NCBI GenBank assembly: GCA_947487765.1
Contig: CANKXO010000002.1
Coordinates: 62,001-126,000, forward strand
DNA from: an uncultured Pseudomonadales bacterium
GTDB lineage: Bacteria; Pseudomonadota; Gammaproteobacteria; Pseudomonadales; Cellvibrionaceae
Direction of reading: 5' to 3'
Length of the DNA: 64,000 nt
In this document: positions 28,432-38,084 of the stretch, piece after piece
How positions within the stretch are numbered: the first letter of the stretch is position 1
Layout: each line of letters opens with the position of its first letter
Translations under genes and position numbers: made by a program
Notes under the pieces: generated by a model
Databases searched by the model: none
What the model was told of the DNA's origin: nothing
Seen by the model: only the letters and a program-made list of their open reading frames with translations

Positions 28432-28504
28432 CATTGTACCTGACACATAGATAAAATGGCCGGCTTATTCTTCCCTTAATTTTATGACCTAAAAGCCCCT
28501 ATTC

Positions 28505-30253
28505 ATGAGCACACAACAATCGATTAAAAACCTGCTATCTACCCGTTTTCATACAGCGATGCAAGCTGCTGGAATACCCGCTGATTGTCAGCCTCATATA
28601 GCACCCAGTAAAAAAGCAGGTTTTGGCGACTATCAGGCCAATGGCGCGATGGGGGCAGCCAAAGCCATAGGGAAAATCCCGAGAGAGGTTGCTCAGGCGA
28701 TTATTAATAATCTAGAGCTTGACGATATTGCCGAAAAAACTGAGATCGCTGGCCCAGGGTTTATCAATATCTACCTTAGCCAAAAGTGGCTTGCTCAGCA
28801 AATCAGCAACTTACGCACAAAACCTGATAATGCGATTAAGACCGAAACACCGCAAACAATTGTTATTGATTATTCAGCACCTAATCTTGCCAAAGAAATG
28901 CATGTGGGCCACTTACGCTCCACCATTATTGGTGATGCACTGGCAAGAATATTGGAATACCAAGGTCATACCGTCATTCGCCAAAACCATGTCGGTGACT
29001 GGGGAACACAATTTGGTATGTTATTGGTTGAGCTGGAAAAACACTTAACTGATGGTGAACCTGCAGACCTTGCTCTAAAAGATTTAGAAGGGTTTTATCA
29101 GCAGTCCAAAAAACACTTTGATGAATCCGAAGACTTTGCCAATCAAGCGCGTGATTATGTCGTCAAGCTACAATCTGGCGATGCCAATATGCTAAAACTT
29201 TGGGAAGCTTTCAAAAATATTTCATTAAGGCATAGTCAAGAAATCTATGACAAACTTAATGTCACCCTAACACCAGATGATGTCCGTGGTGAAAGTGCTT
29301 ATAACGATGATTTATCGGTACTAGTTGAAGAATTAAAACAACAGAAACTGGCTGTAGAAGATCAAGGAGCGACTGTTGTCTTTCTTGAAGAGCTAGCAGA
29401 TAAAGATGGTAACCCTAGCCCAGTGATTATTCAAAAGCAAGGTGGCGGATTTTTATATGCGACCTCAGATCTGGCAGCTTTACGTTATCGAGCCAATACA
29501 CTTAAGGCTGATCGCCTTATGTATTTTATCGATGCAAGGCAATCACTACACATGCAACAAGTCTATGCAATTGCCCGTAAAGCCCAGTTTGTAAACAATG
29601 ATATTAGCTTAGAACACCATGCCTTTGGCACAATGATGGGCAGCGACGGCAAACCGTTTAAAACTCGCACAGGCGGCACAGTGAAATTGGCTGACCTTCT
29701 AGATGAAGCTATTGAGCGTGCTGAAAAAATTGTTACTGAAAAAAATCCTAACCTCGATATCATCGAGCGCAATAGTATTTCTCGAAAAATAGGCATTGGC
29801 GCTGTTAAATATGCAGATTTATCTAAAACGCGTACCAATGATTATATTTTTAACTGGGACACCATGCTCAGCTTTGAAGGCAATACCGCGCCTTACCTTC
29901 AATATGCTTATACTCGAATTCAAAGTATTTTCCGTAAAGCCAAACTGCTGCCCAAAGAGTTAGAAGGCGAAATAATCATACAGCATGATGACGAAAAGAC
30001 TCTCGCCATTAAACTACTACAAAGCTCCGAAGTTATAGAACAAGTCAGCAAAGATGCCTACCCTCATTTGCTATGTACTTATCTTTACGACCTAGCAAGC
30101 TTGTATATGCGTTTTTATGAATCTTGCCCGATATTAAAAGGGGATGTTAGTAAGGTAGAAAAAAATAGCCGCTTACAACTCAGTGACGCTACCGCTACCG
30201 TAATGAAGATGGGCTTAGAATTACTGGGCATTGAAGTAATGGAAAGAATGTAA
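28505..30253 (+). CDS. argS: Arginyl-tRNA synthetase
   Basis: Class I synthetase that attaches arginine to tRNA-Arg. The 582-residue chain opens with the Add1/ArgS N domain ([22 protein letters not shown]). The HIGH-type motif appears as [20 protein letters not shown], followed by [34 protein letters not shown] replaces the canonical KMSKS loop, as is common in ArgS. The C-terminal DALR anticodon domain contains [20 protein letters not shown] and ends conventionally. Length matches E. coli (577). A MITE-like element ends about 75 bases before its start and may affect its promoter. A terminator follows. Confidence 0.97.
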   Translation: MSTQQSIKNLLSTRFHTAMQAAGIPADCQPHIAPSKKAGFGDYQANGAMGAAKAIGKIPREVAQAIINNLELDDIAEKTEIAGPGFINIYLSQKWLAQQISNLRTKPDNAIKTETPQTIVIDYSAPNLAKEMHVGHLRSTIIGDALARILEYQGHTVIRQNHVGDWGTQFGMLLVELEKHLTDGEPADLALKDLEGFYQQSKKHFDESEDFANQARDYVVKLQSGDANMLKLWEAFKNISLRHSQEIYDKLNVTLTPDDVRGESAYNDDLSVLVEELKQQKLAVEDQGATVVFLEELADKDGNPSPVIIQKQGGGFLYATSDLAALRYRANTLKADRLMYFIDARQSLHMQQVYAIARKAQFVNNDISLEHHAFGTMMGSDGKPFKTRTGGTVKLADLLDEAIERAEKIVTEKNPNLDIIERNSISRKIGIGAVKYADLSKTRTNDYIFNWDTMLSFEGNTAPYLQYAYTRIQSIFRKAKLLPKELEGEIIIQHDDEKTLAIKLLQSSEVIEQVSKDAYPHLLCTYLYDLASLYMRFYESCPILKGDVSKVEKNSRLQLSDATATVMKMGLELLGIEVMERM

Positions 30254-30299
30254 CGATCAATCAACGTTATTTTCATCGAAAGATAAGGGTTCTAGCTCT

Positions 30300-30323
30300 A
30301 CTGGGTGGATTTAAACACCCAGT
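30300..30323 (+). terminator. Rho-independent terminator of argS
   Basis: ACTGGGTG, eight-base loop, CACCCAGT, followed by TTTATTTTATT on the plus strand. It begins 47 bases after the argS stop and just before the convergent CAP-domain gene. Confidence 0.85.
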
Positions 30324-30332
30324 TTTATTTTA

Positions 30333-30974
30333 TTAATTTCTGGCTCGACCAAATACCTGCGTCCAATAGATTCTAAAATCAGCAGCATTATTACGTGTGC
30401 AGGATGCCCCCACTTCCGCGTAGTTAGCATTCATAATATTACGGCAATGACCCGGACTATCCAGCCAACCAGCCATCACTGCATCTATTGTCTGCTGACC
30501 TGCTGCTATATTTTCGCCAACGGCACTATAAGTATAACCTGTAGCGGTGACTCGACTACCAACATCCAAACCATTTGAGCCAGTATGACTAAAAAAATTA
30601 AAGCGAGCCATATCAGTTGAATGTGCATCTGCTGCGCTGACCAATTGTGCATTCCAGGTAAGAGGACTAACCGCAGGAAAAGATTGATTACCACACATTC
30701 GACCTTGAGTACGCTCAGCGTTAATCCTTTCAAGCATTAAACGTTCAAGTTCATCCGGACTTTCACACCGAGTTAACACTTGCTCTTCACCTGGTAAATC
30801 AGGAACCGAAGTAGAGTTCGAGCCAGAATTTGTTTCGTTATTTGAATTGGTTGGCGGGCTAGAATTAGTCTCTGTATTTGAATTTGTCGCAGCTGATGAA
30901 TTCGAACTGCCGCCACCGCCTCCACATCCATAAAGCGATACACACACAATTATCAATACGATGTAACTTTTCAT
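30333..30974 (-). CDS. CAP-domain (SCP/PR1-like) lipoprotein
   Basis: Predicted lipoprotein of 213 residues. A short signal ends in the lipobox LYGC (Cys17), followed by a run of glycines and an Asn/Ser/Thr-rich linker to about residue 58, a common anchor-plus-tether arrangement in marine gammaproteobacteria. The C-terminal domain is a bacterial CAP/SCP domain: LERLMLERINAERTQ, PLTWNAQLVSAADAHSTDMARFNFFSHTGSNGLDVGSR, GENIAAGQQTIDAVMAGWLDSPGHCRNIMNANYAEVGAS, and the final YWTQVFGR. The paired His and Glu residues of the CAP cavity are present. The function of bacterial CAP lipoproteins is largely unknown. Confidence 0.88.
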   Translation of the reverse strand: MKSYIVLIIVCVSLYGCGGGGGSSNSSAATNSNTETNSSPPTNSNNETNSGSNSTSVPDLPGEEQVLTRCESPDELERLMLERINAERTQGRMCGNQSFPAVSPLTWNAQLVSAADAHSTDMARFNFFSHTGSNGLDVGSRVTATGYTYSAVGENIAAGQQTIDAVMAGWLDSPGHCRNIMNANYAEVGASCTRNNAADFRIYWTQVFGRARN

Positions 30975-31178
30975 AATGTTTATTCTTTACCAGAATGTTG
31001 AAAAGCAGAGTATTCATTAGCTAATTTAGAAACAAGGAAGTACGTCTTAATCTAATGAGAAGATAATTATATTTATATAAAATGAGGAGCATTTCGAATT
31101 ATTGGCGTCGATTATTCGACATTTTCTAACGCTATAGAACCAATATCGCAACAAGAAAGTCATTCAAAATTAAGAATA

Positions 31179-33410
31179 TCAACGTCCTAATTCAATCTTA
31201 TACTCAGGCAAACAATTCAATAACAGCTTTCCGTAACGTTTAGTCATTAAACGCTTATCTAGAATTGTTATTGTTCCCGTATCGGTTTCTTTACGCAGTA
31301 ATCGCCCGCAAGCTTGCACTAGCTTCATTGCTGCATCAGGCACAGTAATATCCATAAAAGCATTACCACCTCTTTGCTCTACCCATTCAGATAAAGATGC
31401 TTCAATAGGGTCATCGGGTACAGCAAAGGGAAGTTTAGCAATAATGACATGGCTGCAATAATTCCCTGGAAGGTCAACACCTTCAGCAAAGCTCGCAAGG
31501 CCGAATAAAATACTACTTTCGTCTTCGTCAATTTTTTTCTTATGCTCAACCAACATCGCCTGTTTAGAACGATCTCCCTGCATTAATATTTGATCGCGCA
31601 GGTGTTGGGGCAATTGATAAAAAACGTCTTCCATTTGTTTACGTGATGAAAATAAAACCAGACTACCTTTTTGCTTGCTTACTAAGCCCGGCAAATTTTC
31701 AACAATATTCTCCGTGTGCTCACGAGCTTGGTTTGCTTCAACAGTAAAATTGGGTACTTGTAATAACGCTTGAGAAAAATCGAAAGGGCTAGGCATCACA
31801 CTGTAATGTTGATCAGCAGTCGTGCCCGAACGCATCATAAAACGATCATATCGCCCCAATGCTGTTAGCGTTGCGGATGTAACAACGGCACCATAGCATT
31901 CTTCCCACAACCGATATTTCAGTGTATTCGATGCTAATATTGGGCTAGAACACACTTCAAAATCAACGACACCTGAGAATTCAACTAATGTAATCCATCG
32001 CGCTAATGGAACAGTCTTATTCTGCTCGTCCGTTGTATCCAAAGAGACATTAGCATAAGACCTCCAGAGCGCTAAATTAGCTTCTGCACGTGACTGCCAA
32101 TTACCAATAACAGGAAACCATGTTTCTAAATCAACTTTTGGTACGCTACAGTAACCATCCTCCATAGCTTCTTGCACTTCTGTTGTCATATGCGCTAACA
32201 GACTATTGAGGCGATCGAACTGCAGACTTAACTCTTCAGCTATTTGAATGATATTTGTGGGAGGAATACCACCTTCGAAACGATAACGTTTTCCATCATT
32301 AGAAAAATTGTTATTCGTGAAGTGCGAACGATCATTACCATTAAGTAATTGTTCTTCCATTAATAATTGGCATTGCGGATAGAGCTTTTCTAACGATTGC
32401 TTAGCCTCTAAAAAAGTGGCTGGTAATCGCTCAGCATAATGATCAATTTGGCCTGCGCCACTGATATCACCTAACATATTGGACAATGTTTTATGACTTT
32501 GATCCAGCCATTTACTCGTCGAGGCAACGCGCGTGTGATAAGAGAAATGGCTAAGCGCTTTATCTGGAAGATGGTGCCCTTCATCAAAAATATAAATAGT
32601 ATCTTCGGGGTGGGATAAAATTGCTCCGCCACCTAAGGCTAAATCTGCCAATACCAAATCATGATTTGCGACAATAACATCATATTTATCAATCGCTTCT
32701 CGCGCTTTAAAAAAACTACAGCTATTCACATTGGAACAACGGCGACCTGTGCATTCACGGTGATTTGTCGTAACTGATGCCCAAACATCGGTGTCAATTT
32801 CCGTGTCCCAACTATCTCGATCTCCATCCCATTTCCCAGCGGTCAATGCATCCACCATACTATTATAAATAGTCAATGCTTGTTCATCGACTAATGGGGA
32901 TTCCTGGTCATAAAGTGACTGTGACAAATCTACTTCTGGAGTTGAGTCCATTAAAATTCGGTCTAGCTTACTTAAGCAAAGATAGCGACCTCGCCCTTTT
33001 GCCAAAATATAGTTAAACGATAAATCGGTATTTTTTTTTACTTCGGGTAAATCTTTAAGAATAATTTGTTCTTGCAGAGCAATAGTTGCTGTGGAGACAA
33101 CTAGCTTTTTATTAAATGCCTGAGCAATCGGGATTGTCGCCAACAAATACGCTACTGTTTTACCGGTTCCAGTACCAGCTTCAACAATGCAAAGGTGTGG
33201 CGATGAGGTGTTATTTTTGCCTGCAGCTTCGCTATGGTCTGGGTCACTATTATCAATTCGCCTGCCTTGGCCATCGGCTTTAATATTCGCTAAGGTATTA
33301 GCAATATTCGCAATCATCAGCTTCTGACCATGTCGAGGCGTTAATTCACGGTGTTCTAGAAACTGACGATAGGCAGATTGGATCGTCGACTTAAGGTCGG
33401 TTGTCAGCAT
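31179..33410 (-). CDS. dinG: ATP-dependent iron-sulfur DNA helicase DinG
   Basis: XPD-like superfamily 2 helicase that unwinds DNA and R-loops 5'-3'. In the 743 residues, CIVEAGTGTGKTVAYLL is the Walker A motif and FDEGHHLPD the DEAH-like box. The four cysteines of the 4Fe-4S cluster occur as GRYLC and then in ECTGRRCSNVNSC. VVTSATL and FAEGVDLPG mark the second motor domain, and ACGRLLRKETDTGTITILDKRLMTKRYGK motif VI. Its start overlaps the upstream acyltransferase gene by seven bases, so they form an operon. No LexA box was seen upstream of the operon, so SOS control as in E. coli is not evident. Confidence 0.94.
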   Translation of the reverse strand: MLTTDLKSTIQSAYRQFLEHRELTPRHGQKLMIANIANTLANIKADGQGRRIDNSDPDHSEAAGKNNTSSPHLCIVEAGTGTGKTVAYLLATIPIAQAFNKKLVVSTATIALQEQIILKDLPEVKKNTDLSFNYILAKGRGRYLCLSKLDRILMDSTPEVDLSQSLYDQESPLVDEQALTIYNSMVDALTAGKWDGDRDSWDTEIDTDVWASVTTNHRECTGRRCSNVNSCSFFKAREAIDKYDVIVANHDLVLADLALGGGAILSHPEDTIYIFDEGHHLPDKALSHFSYHTRVASTSKWLDQSHKTLSNMLGDISGAGQIDHYAERLPATFLEAKQSLEKLYPQCQLLMEEQLLNGNDRSHFTNNNFSNDGKRYRFEGGIPPTNIIQIAEELSLQFDRLNSLLAHMTTEVQEAMEDGYCSVPKVDLETWFPVIGNWQSRAEANLALWRSYANVSLDTTDEQNKTVPLARWITLVEFSGVVDFEVCSSPILASNTLKYRLWEECYGAVVTSATLTALGRYDRFMMRSGTTADQHYSVMPSPFDFSQALLQVPNFTVEANQAREHTENIVENLPGLVSKQKGSLVLFSSRKQMEDVFYQLPQHLRDQILMQGDRSKQAMLVEHKKKIDEDESSILFGLASFAEGVDLPGNYCSHVIIAKLPFAVPDDPIEASLSEWVEQRGGNAFMDITVPDAAMKLVQACGRLLRKETDTGTITILDKRLMTKRYGKLLLNCLPEYKIELGR

Positions 33411-34573
33411 AGTTTATTATTTTTTTGCGATTGCTGGCACACGATAGGATTTGCATACATACTTAATAAAATATCTCGATAAGACTCATCACATTCAGAG
33501 AGATGTTGCTGAAACTGTTGCATTTCTTTAACGAAGTCACCTTCATGAAAAGGAATTTGTTGGTGAGTCACAACAATATCTTCAGGCAAACACCCATGCA
33601 ATTCCTGATAGGCAATACAATTACTGGGCTGTAAAACATAATTGCTGACAATTTTGTTATCCAGTTCATCAACAATTTCATCGGTATCTTGATAATTTCC
33701 CGTTAATGGTTCCCCAAAGGCAAGATGAATACGCCCTTTAAATCCTGTAATGCCCTTAGCAATACTGGTCGCATCTTCATGCTCTTCTTTTTCATAGTCA
33801 CCAAGCGTTCTATGGGCATGAAGTTCTTTGGCTTTAGCAATATCGCAAGGATCACGTTCATAAGAAATTGATACAGGAACAATATTCAACTCTTTTATAT
33901 AAGTTGCTAAATCTACATCTTTGGGTTTACTTAGCGCCAACATACCTATAACGGCACTATTGGTACGATCTATACCATCTTTTGCTCGGCCTTCACGCTG
34001 TGCAATCCAAAGATTCTCTTGTTCTTCAACGATAGCATAATGAATATAAGAAGAAAGATGCTTGGCTGCTTTAAATTTTTCTCTTGGTTTTTTGGCAGAA
34101 CGATTAACAATAAAACTCTTATTTAACCTCATTAAATCTGAAACGTAAGGTTTTGTTAGTAAATTATCACCAATAGCAATTTGTAACGTATGATGTCCTT
34201 TATGATGAATCGTCCAATTAACAACTGCTGGATCAACCACTATATCTCGATGATTACTGATAAATAAATGTGCTTTATCTTTATCTAAATGCTCATCACC
34301 TGAAACAGTTAAACCCAGCGTTGTCTCTCTTAACATTCGAGCAACATAGCGCTCTATCACCAATTGCAAATCATGAACTGTTTTAATACCTTCCACCTGT
34401 TTTTTTACATAATGACGTACAACAGGCACCATCGGCGCTATCATTGGTCTTGGCATATTAGGAAAACGGAAACGAGTAATCACTTTCATCAGCTCATTAT
34501 CTTTTAATAAGCGATCGATTGTAGAAATTACTTCATCGTCATTATAGGGACGGATATCATCAAATTGATTCAT
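33404..34573 (-). CDS. PlsC-like glycerolipid acyltransferase family protein
   Basis: A 389-residue protein of the lysophosphatidate acyltransferase superfamily. The first active-site block is HLFISNHRDIVVDPAVVNW, in which the second acidic residue is one position further from the His than the canonical H-x4-D. A later block, NLWIAQREGRAKDGIDRTNSAVIGML, gives the E-G-R-type substrate-binding motif. The rest is soluble, with no clear membrane helix. Homologues are annotated as 1-acyl-glycerol-3-phosphate acyltransferases, but the substrate is unproven. Its last seven bases overlap the dinG start. It may begin the operon, 77 bases downstream of pyrB. Confidence 0.8.
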   Translation of the reverse strand: MNQFDDIRPYNDDEVISTIDRLLKDNELMKVITRFRFPNMPRPMIAPMVPVVRHYVKKQVEGIKTVHDLQLVIERYVARMLRETTLGLTVSGDEHLDKDKAHLFISNHRDIVVDPAVVNWTIHHKGHHTLQIAIGDNLLTKPYVSDLMRLNKSFIVNRSAKKPREKFKAAKHLSSYIHYAIVEEQENLWIAQREGRAKDGIDRTNSAVIGMLALSKPKDVDLATYIKELNIVPVSISYERDPCDIAKAKELHAHRTLGDYEKEEHEDATSIAKGITGFKGRIHLAFGEPLTGNYQDTDEIVDELDNKIVSNYVLQPSNCIAYQELHGCLPEDIVVTHQQIPFHEGDFVKEMQQFQQHLSECDESYRDILLSMYANPIVCQQSQKNNKLC

Positions 34574-34650
34574 TTAAAATCTTTTTAATTAATTATATTG
34601 TTAGTTGTATAAATGAAAGTCATATAAAAATAGTAAATTCTAAAATCATT

Positions 34651-35664
34651 TCAGCGACCAATACCAGGAAACCAACGTACATCTTGAGCATATTGATCAA
34701 CTAAATGAGCAACATCAAGTACCAGTGCAAACAGTGCCATTCTAACAACGACACCATTATCAGCTTGACGAAAAATGGCTAAATTAGGGTTTTTATCCAA
34801 ATCGACATCTAACTCATTAGCTTCCGCACGAGAGTCTCTTGGTAAAGGGTGCATAATAACCGTATTGGGTTCACAGAATTCCGTATAAATACTTTGATTC
34901 AAACGAAACCGGCCTCGATATAAATCAGCTTCTTCTCTCGACTGAAAACGCTCTTCCTGGATACGTGTTGAATAGGCGATATCAACATTCGCGATACTGG
35001 CTGTTAGCTCTTCTGAAACTGACACTGTGTGCCCAGATGATCTTAATGTTTCTATCAGTTCATCAGGCATAGATAATTCTTTCGGTGACACTAAGCTAAC
35101 ATGTATATTTTTGTAGAGACACAATAACTTGCATAAAGAATGTACAGTTCGACCAAACTTTAAATCTCCGATCATAGCAATACGTGAGCCATCAACTCCT
35201 CTTCCCTTAGAGGCCAACTCCTTACGTATCGTATACAAATCTAACAGTGCTTGAGTCGGATGCTCATTCGAACCATCCCCCCCATTAATCACTGGCACCC
35301 GACTAGCTTCAGCAAATTCAGCAACTGAGCCTGCTTTAGGGTGACGCATACACACAACATCACTATAACCAGAAAGGACTCGTGCGGTATCGTATAAAGA
35401 TTCACCCTTTGCTATCGCTGAACTTTCAAACCCTGTAGTTTCACGAACATCACCACCTAGCAAGTTAAAAGCACTACCAAAGCTAACTCTAGTACGTGTA
35501 CTGGCTTCAAAAAACATATTTCCCATAATGGCGCCCTCAAGCACTCGGGTAACCTTCTGTCGTCGGGCATAGGGCAACATAGCATCTGCTACGGTAAATA
35601 TGTTATCGATGTCATCCTGTTCAAACTGCTGAATGGAGAGAATATGTGAGCCTTTAAAATCCAC
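34651..35664 (-). CDS. pyrB: Aspartate carbamoyltransferase catalytic chain
   Basis: Condenses carbamoyl phosphate with aspartate, committing to pyrimidine synthesis. The 337 residues include the carbamoyl-phosphate loop FFEASTRTRVSFGSAF, the motif GGDGSNEHPTQALLDLYTI, IGDLKFGRTVHSL and MHPLPRDSRAEAN, all functional positions being intact. It is slightly longer than E. coli PyrB (311), the excess being in the C-terminal part. No pyrI regulatory chain and no dihydroorotase-like gene is adjacent, so whether it forms a pyrB-only holoenzyme cannot be told. No attenuator-type leader was recognised upstream. Confidence 0.96.
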   Translation of the reverse strand: MDFKGSHILSIQQFEQDDIDNIFTVADAMLPYARRQKVTRVLEGAIMGNMFFEASTRTRVSFGSAFNLLGGDVRETTGFESSAIAKGESLYDTARVLSGYSDVVCMRHPKAGSVAEFAEASRVPVINGGDGSNEHPTQALLDLYTIRKELASKGRGVDGSRIAMIGDLKFGRTVHSLCKLLCLYKNIHVSLVSPKELSMPDELIETLRSSGHTVSVSEELTASIANVDIAYSTRIQEERFQSREEADLYRGRFRLNQSIYTEFCEPNTVIMHPLPRDSRAEANELDVDLDKNPNLAIFRQADNGVVVRMALFALVLDVAHLVDQYAQDVRWFPGIGR

Positions 35665-35769
35665 TAAAAAACCTTATTGTCATGATTTCGAAATATATTG
35701 ATAACGCCATTTTAACCATGTTTGCTCCATTCAGCTATGACTGGACCTTAGGTTTAGCAAATAAAATAA

Positions 35770-37185
35770 TCAGGCTAGAATACCATCACCATAATCCATT
35801 AATGTCTGTATAACTGACTGATCGACCTGCTCCTCCTGAGATAGCTGGTCCAGCTCGGTAAAATACTGGTCCAGAGTAATGCCCGAACCAGCAGATTCAT
35901 CTGTAAGTCGAGCGTATCGCCACTCTTCCCATTGATGCTGTTCATCCGCTGTTAGAGTATGTGGATAGTGGCGCGCACGATACCTAAACAACAAGGTTAT
36001 TAGACGCTTATCTTTAAGTTGTTCAGAAAAAGAAGCCAGTGTTTCTGGTTCACTAGCACGGATTTGGGAGAATAGCTGCTTATCATGACTACTGATAAAG
36101 CCGTCATATAATTGCTGTTCTGGATCAGTCTTTGGAGGAAAAGCATTGCTAGAATAAACAGCTGTCAATGTAGAATTCAAGTTAGCATGCCGTAGTTTTT
36201 GCCAGTGCTCTTCACATAAAGCTTTATCAATATTTAAGCGCTGAGCGGACTGGTCATCGAGTAATTTTGGTGTTGCTACAATAGGAGATTTATTGGTATG
36301 AATTTCCTTAAGAGGGATACGTTCAGCGCCTTCGGGTAAATCACTTTGTTTTGTATAGATTCGCTCAACTATTTCCTCCACCGATAAATTTAATAATGGC
36401 GTTGGATCGATAGAAAGGTCATAACAAATCACACTGTTATTGTTTCGAGGGTGGCGCATTAATGGAACAACCAATGCAGCGCAACCGTGAGCAGCAGAAA
36501 AACGAGAAGAAATATGCAGTAATGGCTTACGCTGATCTATATCAATCAAAGCAGCAACTCTGTGCTTATCCCGCAATTGATAGCAGTAATCATACAATTT
36601 AGGTTGTCGAGTTTTAATCAATTTTGCTAAAGCGATAGTCGCATGTACATCAGAGAGTGCATCGTGAGCAGATATATGCTCAATGCCATTCATTTGACTT
36701 AGTAACTCTAATTTGAAACTGGGAATACCATCTTCCCTTAAGGGCCATTCAAGTGTATCGGGCCGTAAAGCATAGGTAAGACGAACAATATCGATAATAT
36801 CCCATCGACTATTGCCACTCTTCCACTCTCTCTCATAAGGATCATAGAAATTACGGTACAAACCATATCGGGTCACTTCATCATCAAAACGTATACTGTT
36901 GTAGCCCACTCCACAAGTCCCTGGTTGAGACAATTCTTGATGAATGGCTTGGAAAAATTCCGATTCAGAACGCCCTTCTGCCAATGCCTTTTGTGGAGTA
37001 ATCCCTGTGATTAAACAAGCTTGAGGATGAGGTAAGCAATCATTTGTCGGCTTACAATAGCAAACTAGAGAGTCGCCAATAATATTCAAATCTTCATCGG
37101 TACGAATACCTGCAAACTGAGATGGTTTGTCTAAACTGGGAGTTGCACCCCAAGTTTCATAGTCATGCCAATACAATGTGTTCAC
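35770..37185 (-). CDS. sbcB: Exodeoxyribonuclease I
   Basis: Processive 3'-5' single-strand DNA exonuclease of the DEDDh class, acting in recombination and mismatch repair. The 471 residues start with LYWHDYETWGATPSLDKPSQFAGIRTD (first Asp-Glu pair), then GYNSIRFDDEVTRYGLYRNFYDPYEREW (second Asp) and ISAHDALSDVHATIALAKL (His and last Asp). The SH3-like and helical C-terminal domains follow, with IRASEPETL and LLFRYRARHYPHTL. Length is close to E. coli (475). The start is GTG at 37185. It lies 90 bases after a terminator for the OmpA-like gene. Confidence 0.94.
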   Translation of the reverse strand: MNTLYWHDYETWGATPSLDKPSQFAGIRTDEDLNIIGDSLVCYCKPTNDCLPHPQACLITGITPQKALAEGRSESEFFQAIHQELSQPGTCGVGYNSIRFDDEVTRYGLYRNFYDPYEREWKSGNSRWDIIDIVRLTYALRPDTLEWPLREDGIPSFKLELLSQMNGIEHISAHDALSDVHATIALAKLIKTRQPKLYDYCYQLRDKHRVAALIDIDQRKPLLHISSRFSAAHGCAALVVPLMRHPRNNNSVICYDLSIDPTPLLNLSVEEIVERIYTKQSDLPEGAERIPLKEIHTNKSPIVATPKLLDDQSAQRLNIDKALCEEHWQKLRHANLNSTLTAVYSSNAFPPKTDPEQQLYDGFISSHDKQLFSQIRASEPETLASFSEQLKDKRLITLLFRYRARHYPHTLTADEQHQWEEWRYARLTDESAGSGITLDQYFTELDQLSQEEQVDQSVIQTLMDYGDGILA

Positions 37186-37224
37186 GTAGTATCTCTAGAT
37201 TTAACAATATTGATATACAAAAAA

Positions 37225-37242
37225 GCCCCGCATTTGCGGGGC
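37225..37242 (-). terminator. Rho-independent terminator of the OmpA-like gene
   Basis: GCCCCGC/GCGGGGC stem with a four-base loop. On the minus strand it is followed by TTTTTTG. It sits 33 bases past the OmpA-like gene stop and before sbcB. Confidence 0.92.
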
Positions 37243-37275
37243 CTTTTGCAATTAAAAACGATTAAGTAAACAGTC

Positions 37276-37896
37276 TTACTTAAAAGTAATTTTTTCGCCG
37301 CTGAATGAAGCATCAACACGACGATTTTTAGCACGACCTTCAGCTGTAGCGTTAGAAGCAACAGGTTCAGTTTCTCCGCGACCAAAAACAGAAATCGCAG
37401 ACGCTGCAACACCTTTGCTGATCATATAATCAGCAACAGATTGCGCACGACGCTCTGATAACTTCATGTTGTAATCGTCATTACCACGGCTATCTGCGTG
37501 ACCGAAAAGAGAGATTTTAAAATCATTTAGATCACGAGCGCCAACAATGATTGGATCAATTGATGCTTTACCTGCATCGGTTAATACTGCGCTGTTAGTG
37601 GCAAATAATGCATCGCCTTCAAAACTAACGGCCTCAACGACGCGCTCTGGTGGTGCTGGCACTGGAGCTGGAGCCGGTGCTGGAGCCGGTGCAGCAACAG
37701 GTGCTGGAGCTGGAGCCGGTGCTGGTGGATTACAAGCATCCGTACCAACAGGCGTAAGCACACACTCACCAAAACCATTGACGATTTTGTTACCAGAACC
37801 ATCTGCCAAAAATTTACCTGAATGAGCAACTGCCCCAGAGCTCATAAGTGCTACTGATAGTGCAACAGCACTTAAGCTAGCGATTTTCTTAACCAT
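37276..37896 (-). CDS. OmpA-family peptidoglycan-binding protein without a beta-barrel
   Basis: Exported protein of 206 residues with a signal peptide ending about GAVA-HS (residue 24). The first mature part has NGFGECVLTPVGTDAC, with a Cys45-Cys55 pair like that in many gammaproteobacterial OmpA-like proteins. A Pro-Ala repeat linker (about 57-81) follows. The C-terminal OmpA domain has ISLFGHADSRGNDDYNMKLSERRAQSVADYMISKGV and ENNRR-type end (AKNRRVD), the residues that bind diaminopimelate. The eight-stranded barrel of E. coli OmpA is absent, so it is likely a periplasmic wall-binding protein. AGGAGGT lies upstream of the start, a strong ribosome-binding site for an abundant product. Confidence 0.9.
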   Translation of the reverse strand: MVKKIASLSAVALSVALMSSGAVAHSGKFLADGSGNKIVNGFGECVLTPVGTDACNPPAPAPAPAPVAAPAPAPAPAPVPAPPERVVEAVSFEGDALFATNSAVLTDAGKASIDPIIVGARDLNDFKISLFGHADSRGNDDYNMKLSERRAQSVADYMISKGVAASAISVFGRGETEPVASNATAEGRAKNRRVDASFSGEKITFK

Positions 37897-38084
37897 GATG
37901 AAAGACCTCCTAAAGCCTTATTTATTTAAAATTATTTTCTTATTACATCCAGAGACTGAATATCTTCAGTACCCCTCTCAACTACAGATGTATTTATATA
38001 GCTACATGTCCGATTTTGAGCGTTATTGCCCCACAACTCAAGCCAAGAATACAAAATTCTCCACAATAATCACATAAAACCCCT

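Noticed and set aside
37547-37825. Plus-strand open frame rich in Gly-Ala opposite the OmpA-like gene
   Set aside because: It is the antisense of the Pro-Ala linker and flanking domain; composition is explained by the real minus-strand gene, which has a signal peptide, a conserved domain and a terminator.
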